From Thiosocius teredinicola (GTDB lineage: Bacteria; Pseudomonadota; Gammaproteobacteria; Chromatiales; Chromatiaceae), in NCBI RefSeq assembly GCF_002009425.1, contig NZ_CP019936.1:372001-436000 (forward strand): a stretch of 64,000 nucleotides of DNA, given 5' to 3'. The notes beneath the pieces are model-generated. The model saw only the letters and a list, made by a program, of their open reading frames with translations, had not been told where the DNA came from and did no database searches. Position numbers and translations under genes: made by a program. How positions within the stretch are numbered: position 1 is the first letter of the stretch; every line of letters starts with the position of its first letter. This document shows positions 28,652 to 38,079 of the stretch, in pieces.

Positions 28652-30097
28652 TTAGCGAGCGGCGACTTCGCCTACGGTGGCGCTGCCGCTGCGTATGCCA
28701 AGCCGCGCGGGGGCCTCGATTTCGACCACCGAAATGTCGTCGGTGGGCGGAGCCAGGTCGACGTGCTGTAGCACCGCATCGATCAGCGCGGGCAGCTTCG
28801 GTGCCTCGAGGTCGGGTTGCGCAAGGAACTCCTCGAGCCGCTGGCCACCCCACATTTCCCCGTTCTTGTCGACCGCCTCGGTCAGACCGTCGGTGTAGGC
28901 GTAGACGAGGTCGCCCGCCTGCAAATGGATGGTCACTGTCGAGGCATCGAATTGGTCGGCGCCGGACACGCCCAGCGGCAGACCGTGTGAGGCGATACGT
29001 TCGTAGCCGTCTTTGTTGCCGCGGCGGATCAGCACATCGGGCAGGCCACCGTTCCACACATGCAAGGTGCGATGGTCGGCGGTCAGTTCGAGCAATACCC
29101 CGCAGCAGAAGTAGCCGACCGGCAGCAGTTGGTGCAGCTTGGCATTCAATTCGGTGGCGATGGCATCCAGGGGCAGACCTTTCGAGGCCATCGCGAGGAA
29201 CACCGACGAAGCCGGCAGGGCGCCGAGCGCCGCCGGCAGGCCGTGACCGGTGAAATCGCCGAGGAAGATGTAGGACTGACCGGCAGGACCGCGAACGGTC
29301 TGCGTCAGGTCGCCCGACAAGGTGCCCATCGACTGGTTCCAGGTATGGATGCCCGGCAGCTTGCGGTCGCCACCGACCACGAGCTGTTTGAAAACGTGCT
29401 TCGCCAGCGCCTCTTCCTGTTCGATGACATCCTGTTGCCGGCCGAGGATCGTGTTGCGATCCTGCAGATCCTTGTTGACCTCGGTGAGTTTTTCGACCAA
29501 CTCATCGGACCGGAAGCGGGCTTTGATGCTTTCTGTAATCGACTCGTTGTAGCGTTTCGCAGTCACGGCGAGCAGCGGCGAGAAGAACACGAACAGGGTG
29601 ACCTCGGCGATGGCATCGGCACCGGAGACAAACAGGCGCGATATGACAACGGTCAGCGTCGCGCTGCCCCACAGGACGAGGTACTGCGAGATACACACGC
29701 CGTACGAGGTAATCGCAGCCATCAGGATGAACGGTGGAATCAGCGTTTGTACGTAGCGCGCGTACGCCGGTGCTCCATCGAGCGGAAGGAGGGCCACACC
29801 GCCCCAGGCGACACCGACCAGCAGGACACTGACTGAGTGTCGCTTGATCCAGTATTCGTGCGTGAACTGCGCAATCTCGCTGGCGAAGAACTGCCGAAAC
29901 AACACAATGCGTTGTAAGGTTGCGAGCGCAGCAATGCCACCCCAGGCGAGCGGGGCGAATCCCGGCTGTGCGACGAAGAAGACCAACGTGCAGACGACCA
30001 CCCCAATGGCAGCCGCAATCGAAGCCGTTTGCGCCTGGGTAAACAGCTGTACTAGTAATTCTCGCTTTACCGGATCGAAGGCGCGAATTTTTGGCAT
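28652..30097 (-). CDS. Membrane-bound SpoIIE-type serine phosphatase (PP2C superfamily)
   Basis: The 481-residue protein starts at ATG 30097 (MPKIRAFDPVKRELL); the upstream extension is rejected. Residues about 20-200 hold five or six membrane helices (IAAAIGVVVCTLVFFVAQPG is the first). A coiled-coil linker follows (VEKLTEVNKDLQDRNTILGR). The C-terminal half is a PPM/SpoIIE phosphatase with SGDLTQTV, FLGDFTGHGLPAALG, YAYTDGLTEAVD and PTDDISVVEIE, which supply the metal-binding aspartates. Such proteins dephosphorylate regulators, often anti-sigma antagonists. No partner kinase or STAS protein lies nearby. It is convergent with groEL and divergent from the DUF302 gene. Confidence 0.86.
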   Translation of the reverse strand: MPKIRAFDPVKRELLVQLFTQAQTASIAAAIGVVVCTLVFFVAQPGFAPLAWGGIAALATLQRIVLFRQFFASEIAQFTHEYWIKRHSVSVLLVGVAWGGVALLPLDGAPAYARYVQTLIPPFILMAAITSYGVCISQYLVLWGSATLTVVISRLFVSGADAIAEVTLFVFFSPLLAVTAKRYNESITESIKARFRSDELVEKLTEVNKDLQDRNTILGRQQDVIEQEEALAKHVFKQLVVGGDRKLPGIHTWNQSMGTLSGDLTQTVRGPAGQSYIFLGDFTGHGLPAALGALPASSVFLAMASKGLPLDAIATELNAKLHQLLPVGYFCCGVLLELTADHRTLHVWNGGLPDVLIRRGNKDGYERIASHGLPLGVSGADQFDASTVTIHLQAGDLVYAYTDGLTEAVDKNGEMWGGQRLEEFLAQPDLEAPKLPALIDAVLQHVDLAPPTDDISVVEIEAPARLGIRSGSATVGEVAAR

Positions 30098-30197
30098 GGT
30101 CGAAATAGCGGCATGGCCGAATGGGTCTTTAATCTGGTGGACCGTTGCAAAGCGGTCCTTGACGACACTCAAGAAAGCGTAATCAGAGGAGGACCTG

Positions 30198-30650
30198 ATG
30201 GTCAAAAGAATTGTCGCTATTTGTTTGTTCTTGTTATTTTTTTCACTTCCAGTGCTGGCCGCGGACGGGCTCAAGAGTATCGTCAGTGAGAACCCCGCAA
30301 CCGCCACGATGGATCGTCTTGAGAAAGCGGTCACTGCGGCGGGCTTCAAGGTGTTCGCCAGAGTGGATCACGCGGCCGGTGCGAAAACCGTCGACATGCA
30401 ACTGGCTCCGACCGAGTTGTTGATTTTCGGTAACCCCAAGGGTGGTACAGTGCTGATGCAGCAGCAAACCACTGTGGGGATCGATTTGCCCCTCAAGTAC
30501 CTGGTGTGGGAGGCCGACGGCAAGGTCATGATCGGCTGGAACGATCCGCAGTGGATGGCAGAACGCCATGGCATTGATCCTCAGCATCCGGTTATCCAGA
30601 AGATCAATGGTGCGCTGCAAAAATTTGCCGCAGAGGCTGCCAAACCCTGA
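30198..30650 (+). CDS. Exported DUF302 protein
   Basis: The 150-residue protein has a signal peptide (IVAICLFLLFFSLPVLAADG, cleavage likely after the ALA). The DUF302 domain follows: TMDRLEKAVTAAGFKVFARV, then LLIFGNPKGGTVLMQQ and IGIDLPLKYLVWE-type strands. DUF302 proteins bind small ligands or haem-like compounds in some cases, but the general role is unknown. It is expected in the periplasm. The stop overlaps the glnE ATG by one base (TGATG), suggesting translational coupling, with no known functional link. Confidence 0.88.
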   Translation: MVKRIVAICLFLLFFSLPVLAADGLKSIVSENPATATMDRLEKAVTAAGFKVFARVDHAAGAKTVDMQLAPTELLIFGNPKGGTVLMQQQTTVGIDLPLKYLVWEADGKVMIGWNDPQWMAERHGIDPQHPVIQKINGALQKFAAEAAKP

Positions 30651-33505
30651 TGCACGAAGAACCGGCCGCGCAGCGGCTTGATCACTATCGCAGCGCCTGG
30701 CGCGACGCGCTGGGCGCTGCCGACCTCGGGGATGCGTCTTTCCCCGCTGTTGAACACCTCGAACGTATCTGGTCGGCTAGCGATTTTGCCGCCAAGACAT
30801 GCCTTCGCCATCCCGACATGCTGCTGGAACTGCATCGCTCCGGTTTGCTCGATCACGCGCTCGACAGCGGTGAGATGTCGGCGCTGCTGGCCGAAAGATT
30901 GGACGGCGTCGGCGATGAAGCGGCGCTGGAGCTGGCGCTACGGCGGTTTCGCCAACTGCAGATGCTGCGCATCGTGTGGCGTGATATCGGCGGGCGGGCC
31001 TCTCTCGATGAGACACTCGAGGATCTTTCCGAGCTCGCCGACATCTGCATCCGTCAGTCGGTCGACAAGCTGTACGCCTGGGCGGTCGAGAAATCGGGCG
31101 TGCCACGTGACGCCGACGGCCAGGCGCAACGTCTGATCGTACTCGGCATGGGCAAGCTCGGGGCGCGCGAGCTCAACCTGTCGTCCGATATCGATCTGAT
31201 TTTCTGTTTCCCCGAGCACGGCCGCACCGATGGTGCGCGGCCGATCGAGAACGAGCAGTTCTTTACCCGCCTCGGACGCCAACTCGTCAATGTGCTCAGC
31301 AAGCAGACGGCCGAGGGCTTCGTGTTTCGCGTCGACATGCGCCTGCGACCCTTCGGCGATTCCGGGCCGTTGGTCGTCACCTATGGGGCCATGGAGCATT
31401 ACTATCACTCGCAGGCGCGCGACTGGGAGCGCTACGCGATGGTCAAGGCGCGTGCGATCACCGGCGAAGCCGAAGACATCGATACGCTGATGCAGATGCT
31501 GCGTGGCTTCGTCTATCGGCGTTACATCGATTTCGGTGTGATCGAATCGATCCGCGACATGAAGCGGATGATCGAGCGCGAGCTGCACAAGAAGGGCATG
31601 GACGCCAACATCAAGCTCGGCCAGGGCGGCATCCGCGAGATCGAATTTATCGGTCAGGCGTTCCAGCTGGTGCGTGGCGGGAGGGAAAAAGATCTGCAGA
31701 TCCGCCCGATCCAGGAGGTGCTTCGCTTGCTGGGTGAGCGCGAGATCCTGCCGAGCTTCGCCGTGCGCGAGCTGCTCGACGGCTACCGTTTTCTACGCAT
31801 GACCGAGAACCGGCTGCAGGCGTGGAAGGACGAGCAGACCCACCGGATTCCAGACAGCGCAATCGGCCGGCAACGCCTGGCGACCAGCATGGGGTTCGAT
31901 GACTGGCCGCAATTCGAACGTGTGCTCGATCGCCACCGCCGCCATGTGCACGAACAGTTCGGCAGCGTGTTCGCGGCACCGCAGGCGGAGCGCCCGGAGA
32001 AGGAGTCGCCGTTGGCGGCCGTCTGGGGGCCGAATCCCAAAGCGGATTTGTGCATCGTGGCGCTGACCGACGCCGGCTTCGAAGACCCGGAAAGTACATT
32101 GAACAGGGTCAAGACATTTCATGATTCGTCGTCTGCCAAGGCGCTGCCGACCCGCGGCCGCGCCAAACTCGACCAGCTGATGCCGTCACTGATCGAGGCG
32201 GCGGCGCAGCACCCGCAGCCATCGGTCACGCTGCAGCGTCTGCTCGACCTGATCGCTGCCATCATGCGTCGCACGGCCTACATGGATCTGCTGGTCGAGA
32301 ATCCGCTGGCCTTGTCACAGCTCGTGCGGCTGGTCAGCGAAAGCAGTTGGGTAGTGTCGCAGTTGATTCGGCAGCCGCTGCTGCTCGATGAACTGCTCGA
32401 CCCGCGCCGCCTGTATTCGCCGTTGCGTCGCGAAGACCTCAAGGGCGAGCTGCGCACCTTGCTGGACTCGGTGGCCGACGATGACCTCGAACAGGAAATG
32501 GAACGCCTGCGCCAGTTTGCCCAGGGCAACCGCCTGCGCGTCGCCGCCGCCGACATCGTCGGCGCGATCCCGCTGATGGTGGTCAGCGATTACCTGACTG
32601 AGATTGCCGAGGTGACTTTGCAGCAGGTGCAGAAGAGCGCCTGGCGCGACCTGTCGCGCAAGCATGGGCGACCGGGCGAGCTGAAGGAGATGGATAGCGG
32701 TTTTGCCGTGATCGGCTACGGCAAGCTCGGCGGCATCGAACTGGGATATGCCTCGGATCTCGATCTGGTGTTTCTGCACGGCAGTGACCAGCTCAATGCA
32801 ATGACCGACGGCAAACGCAGCGTGGCGAATGACGTGTTTTACGTGCGCATGGGGCAGCGCGTGGTGCATATGCTGACCACCCGCATGCCTTCCGGTCTGC
32901 TGTATGAGGCCGATATGCGCCTGCGGCCGAACGGCAACGCCGGGCAGCTGGTGGTCTCTTTGGGGGCGTTCGAGCGGTATCAGCGCAACGACGCCTGGAC
33001 CTGGGAGCACCAAGCCCTGGTGCGGGCGCGGCCGGTGGCGGGCGATCCGGCCGTGATCGCGCGTTTCGGCGCGATCCGGCACCAGATACTGTGCCTGGAG
33101 CGCGACCACGACAAGCTGTTGGCCGATGTGCGCACGATGCGGCAGAAGATGCGCGCCAGTCTCGACCGCAGCAACGCCGACGATTTTCACATCAAGCAGG
33201 GCGTCGGCGGGCTGGTGGATATTGAGTTCATCGTGCAATACGCGGTGCTGCGCTGGGCGCATCAGTATCCGGATCTGACCGAGTGGACCGACAATGCGCG
33301 CCTGCTCGAACGCCTTTCCAAGCACAGCCTGTTGCCGCAGGGGATGGCCGACCAGCTGTGGAATGCCTACCAGGTGTATCGCGGCATCGTGCATCGGCGG
33401 GCGTTGCAGGAAGAGGGTTCTTCGGTTCCGGCGGAACCGTTGGTCGAGGAACGGGCCATGGTGACCGATATCTGGAACCGTGTGATCGGGCCGGAACCAG
33501 CCTAA
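30650..33505 (+). CDS. glnE: Bifunctional glutamine synthetase adenylyltransferase / deadenylase
   Basis: GlnE adenylylates glutamine synthetase when nitrogen is plentiful and removes AMP when it is scarce, under PII control. The 951-residue length is typical. It has the two nucleotidyltransferase domains. The first, near residue 165, reads GMGKLGARELNLSSDIDLIF (deadenylylase); the second, near residue 687, reads GYGKLGGIELGYASDLDLVF (adenylylase). Both keep the catalytic D-x-D. It is followed by ilvE and then the LPS core operon, the same order I recall in Pseudomonas. Confidence 0.97.
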   Translation: MHEEPAAQRLDHYRSAWRDALGAADLGDASFPAVEHLERIWSASDFAAKTCLRHPDMLLELHRSGLLDHALDSGEMSALLAERLDGVGDEAALELALRRFRQLQMLRIVWRDIGGRASLDETLEDLSELADICIRQSVDKLYAWAVEKSGVPRDADGQAQRLIVLGMGKLGARELNLSSDIDLIFCFPEHGRTDGARPIENEQFFTRLGRQLVNVLSKQTAEGFVFRVDMRLRPFGDSGPLVVTYGAMEHYYHSQARDWERYAMVKARAITGEAEDIDTLMQMLRGFVYRRYIDFGVIESIRDMKRMIERELHKKGMDANIKLGQGGIREIEFIGQAFQLVRGGREKDLQIRPIQEVLRLLGEREILPSFAVRELLDGYRFLRMTENRLQAWKDEQTHRIPDSAIGRQRLATSMGFDDWPQFERVLDRHRRHVHEQFGSVFAAPQAERPEKESPLAAVWGPNPKADLCIVALTDAGFEDPESTLNRVKTFHDSSSAKALPTRGRAKLDQLMPSLIEAAAQHPQPSVTLQRLLDLIAAIMRRTAYMDLLVENPLALSQLVRLVSESSWVVSQLIRQPLLLDELLDPRRLYSPLRREDLKGELRTLLDSVADDDLEQEMERLRQFAQGNRLRVAAADIVGAIPLMVVSDYLTEIAEVTLQQVQKSAWRDLSRKHGRPGELKEMDSGFAVIGYGKLGGIELGYASDLDLVFLHGSDQLNAMTDGKRSVANDVFYVRMGQRVVHMLTTRMPSGLLYEADMRLRPNGNAGQLVVSLGAFERYQRNDAWTWEHQALVRARPVAGDPAVIARFGAIRHQILCLERDHDKLLADVRTMRQKMRASLDRSNADDFHIKQGVGGLVDIEFIVQYAVLRWAHQYPDLTEWTDNARLLERLSKHSLLPQGMADQLWNAYQVYRGIVHRRALQEEGSSVPAEPLVEERAMVTDIWNRVIGPEPA

Positions 33506-33636
33506 AGCGGATGCGGCGTTCGCGCGCGCCGGCTATCGGGAAATGGCGCTTTATGGTTCAATAACCGGCTACGCAACGCGGCCCGGTTCAGCTCGAAACC
33601 GGCTGCGGTACCTCGGTTATTTTGGAGTTCACGACG

Positions 33637-34560
33637 ATGCAAACCATGGCGGATCGCGACGGCCTGATCTGGCTGGATGGCGAGATGGTTCCCTGGCGCG
33701 ATGCCAAGACCCATGTGCTGACGCACACACTGCACTACGGCATGGGGGTGTTCGAAGGGGTCCGCGCCTATCACGCCGAACAAGGCACTGCGATCTTCCG
33801 CCTCAACGAGCATACCGACCGGCTGTTCCGCTCGGCTCACATCCTCGGCATGCCGATGCCGGTCAGCCGTGAGGAGATGAACGAGGCGCAGCGCCGTGCC
33901 GTCAGCGAGAACAAGCTCGATTCCGCCTACATTCGTCCGATGTGCTTCTATGGCTCGGAGGGTATGGGGCTGCGTGCCGACAACCTCCAGGTGCACTGCA
34001 TGGTCGCCGCCTGGGCCTGGGGTGCCTATCTCGGTGAAGAGGGCATGACCCGCGGGATTCGCATCCGCGTGTCGTCGTTCACCCGTCATCACGTCAACAT
34101 CACCATGTGTCGGGCCAAGGCCAACGGCAACTACATGAACTCGATGCTGGCATTGAAAGAGGCACTCGAAACGGGCTACGACGAGGCACTGCTGCTCGAC
34201 GCCAACGGCTACGTCATGGAAGGCTCGGGTGAGAACATCTTTATCGTGCGTGACGGTGTGCTGTACACGCCCGACCTGACGTCGTGCCTGGACGGCATCA
34301 CCCGCAAGACCGTGATCCAGTTGGCCGAAGAAGAGGGCCTGAAGGTAGTCGAAAAGCGCATCACGCGTGACGAGGTGTATATCGCCGACGAGGCTTTCTT
34401 CACCGGTACGGCGGCCGAAGTCACGCCGATCCGTGAGGTCGATGGCCGGGCGATCGGCAGCGGCAGTCGCGGGCCGATCACCGAGAAGTTGCAGAGCAAG
34501 TATTTCGATGTCGTGCATGGCCGCAGCAAGGCGCACGCCGACTGGCTGACCACCGTCTGA
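33637..34560 (+). CDS. ilvE: Branched-chain amino acid aminotransferase
   Basis: IlvE makes valine, leucine and isoleucine from their keto acids with glutamate and PLP. The 307-residue product from ATG at 33637 has GGAG nine bases upstream. Motifs are IWLDGEMVPWRDAKTHVLTH, LHYGMGVFEGVRAY, CRAKANGNYMNSMLALKEAL with the PLP lysine in AKANGNY, and GYVMEGSGENIFIV. It lies between glnE and a small zinc-finger gene. Class IV fold is clear; a D-amino-acid transaminase is less likely because of the match in length and motifs. Confidence 0.95.
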   Translation: MQTMADRDGLIWLDGEMVPWRDAKTHVLTHTLHYGMGVFEGVRAYHAEQGTAIFRLNEHTDRLFRSAHILGMPMPVSREEMNEAQRRAVSENKLDSAYIRPMCFYGSEGMGLRADNLQVHCMVAAWAWGAYLGEEGMTRGIRIRVSSFTRHHVNITMCRAKANGNYMNSMLALKEALETGYDEALLLDANGYVMEGSGENIFIVRDGVLYTPDLTSCLDGITRKTVIQLAEEEGLKVVEKRITRDEVYIADEAFFTGTAAEVTPIREVDGRAIGSGSRGPITEKLQSKYFDVVHGRSKAHADWLTTV

Positions 34561-34593
34561 GCACCAACATAAACCGTACAGCCGGAGAATCGT

Positions 34594-34782
34594 ATGAGCA
34601 CCAACACCGCCAAGCCTGATGCAGCGCCGGCGATCCAGGTGAAGCGCGCGGACCTGCCCTTGTCGTGTCCGCGACCGGACGACGAGGTGTGGAACATGCA
34701 TCCGCGGGTTTATCTGCCGATCGAGAAGAGCGGCGAAGCGACTTGTCCCTACTGCGGTGCCCACTACGTACTGAGCGATTGA
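34594..34782 (+). CDS. Small zinc-finger protein (zf-CHCC family)
   Basis: The 62-residue protein has one C-H-C-C zinc site: LSCPRPDD, MHPRVYLPI and CPYCGAHYVLSD. The family includes the zinc subunit of mitochondrial complex I (NDUFS6); bacterial members are small, of unknown role, and often sit between ilvE and waaF as here. The gene starts 33 bp after ilvE with GGAGAA upstream of the ATG. It is probably cotranscribed with ilvE and perhaps with the following LPS genes. Confidence 0.9.
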   Translation: MSTNTAKPDAAPAIQVKRADLPLSCPRPDDEVWNMHPRVYLPIEKSGEATCPYCGAHYVLSD

Positions 34783-34888
34783 GCCGGGTGACGGCTCGAA
34801 CCAGGCGGCCCCTGTCGCCGGCTGCGCGCCGGCGATGCCTTGCCGGAGTGCGCACCGACCTCTTTTCTGCCGCCATGGTGACCTGCCG

Positions 34889-35929
34889 TTGAGCGGCGAA
34901 ACTTCTCATCAACAGACAACGCATGACGCCATTCTGGTCGTCGGCCCGTCATGGGTGGGCGACATGGTCATGGCGCAAAGCCTGTTCAAGGCCTTGCGCG
35001 CGAACGATCCCGATGTAGCCATCGATGTGCTGGCGCCCGGCTGGAGCCTGCCGTTGCTCGAGCGCATGCCCGAGGTGCGTCAGGGTATCGTTATGCCACT
35101 GGGGCACGGCAAATTCGCGCTGCACGAACGCTGGCGTCTCGGAAGATCGCTGCAGGGCCGCTATCGACAGGCGATTGTGTTGCCCAACTCGTGGAAGTCG
35201 GCGGTCACACCGTTTGCTGCGCGTATTCCCCAGCGCACCGGCTGGCGTGGCGAGATGCGCTACGGACTGCTCAACGACGCGCGTAAGCTCGATAAATCGG
35301 AACTGACGATGACGGTGCAGCGTTTCGTCGCCCTGGCTGCCCCGGCGGGTGCGGCGCTGCCGGCCGTCGAACCGCCGCGACTAGAGGTAAACGCGGCGGA
35401 TGTCGAACGGGCGATGGCCGACCTCGGCATCGGCAAGGCGCCCGATGACCAGGTCCTGGCGCTGTGCCCGGGTGCCGAATACGGACCAGCCAAGCAATGG
35501 CCGACGGTGCATTACGCCGAGCTCGGGCGCCGTTTCGGCAGGCTGGGTTGGTTGATCTGGCTGTTCGGTTCGGAGAAGGATCGCGCCGTGTGTGAAGGTG
35601 TCGCGGCGACCTGCAAAATGGCCACCAATCTGGCCGGTCGAACCACGCTGGAGCAGGCGGTTGATCTGATGTCGCAAGCAGATGCGGTGGTATCCAATGA
35701 TTCCGGGTTGATGCACGTGGCTGCGGCGCTGGATCGCCCGACGGTCGCGCTGTACGGCTCGTCCGATCCCGGTTTCACACCGCCGCTCAATGAACGTCAT
35801 CGCATCGTCAGTCTCGGCCTGGATTGCAGCCCGTGTTTCAAGCGTGTCTGTCCACTGGGGACGACGGCCTGCCTGGTCGATATGTCGGTTGACCAGGTGG
35901 CCGAGGCACTCGAGGCGGTGATGGCCTGA
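34889..35929 (+). CDS. waaF: ADP-heptose:LPS heptosyltransferase II
   Basis: WaaF adds the second heptose to the LPS inner core. The product has GPSWVGDMVMAQSLFKALRA at the N-terminus, the heptosyltransferase signature. CPGAEYGPAKQWPTVHYAEL and SNDSGLMHVAAALDRPTVAL follow in the ADP-heptose domain. The start is uncertain: TTG at 34889 (LSGETSHQQTTHDAILVVG) gives 346 residues and has GGTGA upstream, while the frame is open to ATG-less DNA further left. The gene begins a tight operon with waaC 3 bp later. Confidence 0.93.
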   Translation: MSGETSHQQTTHDAILVVGPSWVGDMVMAQSLFKALRANDPDVAIDVLAPGWSLPLLERMPEVRQGIVMPLGHGKFALHERWRLGRSLQGRYRQAIVLPNSWKSAVTPFAARIPQRTGWRGEMRYGLLNDARKLDKSELTMTVQRFVALAAPAGAALPAVEPPRLEVNAADVERAMADLGIGKAPDDQVLALCPGAEYGPAKQWPTVHYAELGRRFGRLGWLIWLFGSEKDRAVCEGVAATCKMATNLAGRTTLEQAVDLMSQADAVVSNDSGLMHVAAALDRPTVALYGSSDPGFTPPLNERHRIVSLGLDCSPCFKRVCPLGTTACLVDMSVDQVAEALEAVMA

Positions 35930-35932
35930 TCG

Positions 35933-36958
35933 ATGCGTGTGCTGTTGGTCAAAACGTCGTCGCTGGGTGACTTGATTCATACTTTCCCCGCGCTGACCGA
36001 TGCATCGAAGGCGCTGCCCGGCATCCGTTTCAACTGGCTGGTTGAAGAGGCGTTCGCCGAGGTGCCGGGTTGGCACCCGGCCGTCGATGAAGTCATCACC
36101 GTGTCGTTGCGCCGCTGGCGCAAGGCGTGGGCCAAGGCGTTCAAGAGTGGCGAATTGACTGAGTTTCGCAAGGTGCTCAAGCGCCGTCGCTACGACCTGA
36201 TTCTGGATGCCCAAGGCCTGTTCAAGAGTGCCGCGTTTGCGTGGCTCGCCGACGGCCCGCGGGCGGGGCTTGATCGGCGGTCGGCGCGCGAATCTCTCGC
36301 CTCCTTTTTCTACCATCGCCGCTACGCGGTGGCGCGTGGACAGCATGCGATCACCCGGACGCGACAGTTGTTCGCTCAGGCGCTCGGTTACGCGCTGCCC
36401 GATGGCGATGTCGACTACGGGCTGCATTTTTCGACGGCACGCGATGCCGGTAGAAAGCGCTTGGTGTTGCTGCATGGCACCACCTGGCCGAGCAAGCACT
36501 GGCCGGAGCCCTATTGGGCCGAGTTGGCGCACCTGGCGCATGCCGATGGGTTCGAGGTCGGCCTGCCGTGGGGGGATCCCGACGACCGACTGCGTGCCGA
36601 GCGCATTATCAAGGCGGCCGGTTGCGGTGAGTTGCTGCCCCGCCAGGGCTTGACCGAGTTGGCGGCCCAGCTTGCCAGGGCCGACGGCGTGGTCGGTGTG
36701 GATTCCGGCTTGGCCCATCTCGTGGCTGCGGTCGGTACGCCGGCGATCACCTTGTACGGCCCGACGCGAACCGAGCTGACAGGTGCGCTCGGTCCGCACC
36801 AGCGCAACCTTGCCGCTGAGTTCGCCTGTGCACCCTGTATGCAGCGCGAATGCACCTACAAGGAACCGAGCCCGGTAGCCCCCGCCTGCTTCGCCGGGCT
36901 TGATCCGCGCCAGGTGTACACAGCGCTGCAGGCGCAAATAGCCGGTGCAGCGGCGTGA
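35933..36958 (+). CDS. waaC: LPS heptosyltransferase I
   Basis: WaaC adds the first heptose to Kdo2-lipid A. The 341-residue product begins MRVLLVKTSSLGDLIHTFPA, the WaaC signature. LHGTTWPSKHWPEPYWAELA and VDSGLAHLVAAVGTPAITLY lie in the donor domain. The length is slightly above the E. coli enzyme. Its stop overlaps the waaG start as GTGA. With waaF just upstream and waaG/waaP downstream this is a complete inner-core assembly line on the cytoplasmic face of the inner membrane. Confidence 0.95.
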   Translation: MRVLLVKTSSLGDLIHTFPALTDASKALPGIRFNWLVEEAFAEVPGWHPAVDEVITVSLRRWRKAWAKAFKSGELTEFRKVLKRRRYDLILDAQGLFKSAAFAWLADGPRAGLDRRSARESLASFFYHRRYAVARGQHAITRTRQLFAQALGYALPDGDVDYGLHFSTARDAGRKRLVLLHGTTWPSKHWPEPYWAELAHLAHADGFEVGLPWGDPDDRLRAERIIKAAGCGELLPRQGLTELAAQLARADGVVGVDSGLAHLVAAVGTPAITLYGPTRTELTGALGPHQRNLAAEFACAPCMQRECTYKEPSPVAPACFAGLDPRQVYTALQAQIAGAAA

Positions 36959-38079
36959 AACTCGCCTTTGTGCTGTACAAATACTTCCCGTATGGCGGGC
37001 TGCAACGTGACATGTTGCGCATCGCCGAAGCATGCGACGCGCGCGGTCATCGTGTGGTGATCTACACGATGTCATGGGATGGAGAGCGGCCCGCATCGAT
37101 GGATGTCGAGGTGCTGTCGATCAAGCGCGTCAGCAGCCATGCGCGCAATCATGAATTCACGCGGCAACTGGGTGAGCGCCTCGCGGCAGATCCGGTCGAC
37201 CTGGTGATCGGATTCAACAAAATGCCGGGGTTGGATGTTTATTACGCCGCCGACGGCTGTCTGCGTGAAAAGCTGCATCGAGAGCGCAGTTGGTTTGCGC
37301 GCCTGGCGCCGCGCTACCGGCATTTTCTAGGTTACGAGAGAGCGGTGTTTGCGGCGTCCTCGCGGACCGAAATCCTGATGATCTCGCCGCGCCAGTGCGA
37401 GATCTACCAACACCACTACCGCACCCCGGATGCCCGTATTCACATGCTGCCGCCCGGTATTGCGCGTGATCGCTGCGCCGACGCGCAGGCAGATGAGAAA
37501 CGTAAAGGCTTTCGGCGAGAATTCACCATCGCCGACGACGAGTATCTGATTCTGTGCATCGGCTCGGGATTCAAGACCAAGGGGCTGGATCGCTCGCTGC
37601 GCGCGTTGGCCGCATTGCCGGAAGCTTTGCGCGTGAAGACCCGCTTGATTGCGATCGGTGAAGACAACCCGGCGGGATTCGTTGACCAGGCAAAGCGCCT
37701 CGGAGTCGATGACCGATTTACCGTATTGCGTGGCCGTGACGATATCCCGGCCGTGCTGCAGGGCGGCGATATCTTGCTGCACCCCGCATACTACGAGAAC
37801 ACCGGAACGGTATTGCTTGAGGCCGTCGTCGCCGGCCTGCCGGTGTTGACAACCGAGGCATGCGGATATGCATTCCATGTCGGGCAGGCCGAAGCCGGCA
37901 GGGTGTTGCCCCTGCCGTTCGAGCAGAGCGCCCTCGATGCGGCGTTGGCCGACATGCTGATGTCACCCGAGCGCGCGCGGTGGGCGGAAAACGGTATCGC
38001 CTATGGCAAGGCACATGATCTGTATCACATGCCCGAACTTGCCGCCGACCTGATTGTGCAGATCGGAGAGCGGCCGTGA
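36955..38079 (+). CDS. waaG: LPS core alpha-1,3-glycosyltransferase WaaG
   Basis: WaaG adds the first hexose of the outer core to heptose II. The 374-residue product from GTG 36955 has LYKYFPYGGLQRDMLRIAEA, the WaaG acceptor loop. VVIYTMSWDG, GFNKMPGLDVYYAADGC and HPAYYENTGTVLLEAVVAGL follow, the last containing the GT4 donor-site glutamates. In enteric bacteria the sugar is glucose and in Pseudomonas it is galactosamine; which applies here is unknown. The stop overlaps the waaP start (GTGA). Confidence 0.93.
   Translation: MKLAFVLYKYFPYGGLQRDMLRIAEACDARGHRVVIYTMSWDGERPASMDVEVLSIKRVSSHARNHEFTRQLGERLAADPVDLVIGFNKMPGLDVYYAADGCLREKLHRERSWFARLAPRYRHFLGYERAVFAASSRTEILMISPRQCEIYQHHYRTPDARIHMLPPGIARDRCADAQADEKRKGFRREFTIADDEYLILCIGSGFKTKGLDRSLRALAALPEALRVKTRLIAIGEDNPAGFVDQAKRLGVDDRFTVLRGRDDIPAVLQGGDILLHPAYYENTGTVLLEAVVAGLPVLTTEACGYAFHVGQAEAGRVLPLPFEQSALDAALADMLMSPERARWAENGIAYGKAHDLYHMPELAADLIVQIGERP

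Noticed and set aside
32315-33394. A 359-codon frame antisense to the end of glnE
   Set aside because: It is opposite the conserved C-terminal adenylyltransferase domain; His- and Gln-rich shadow content.
35381-37096. A 571-codon frame antisense to waaF, waaC and the waaG start
   Set aside because: It is Arg- and Gln-rich with no motif and lies opposite three well-identified genes; it is a GC-rich shadow frame.
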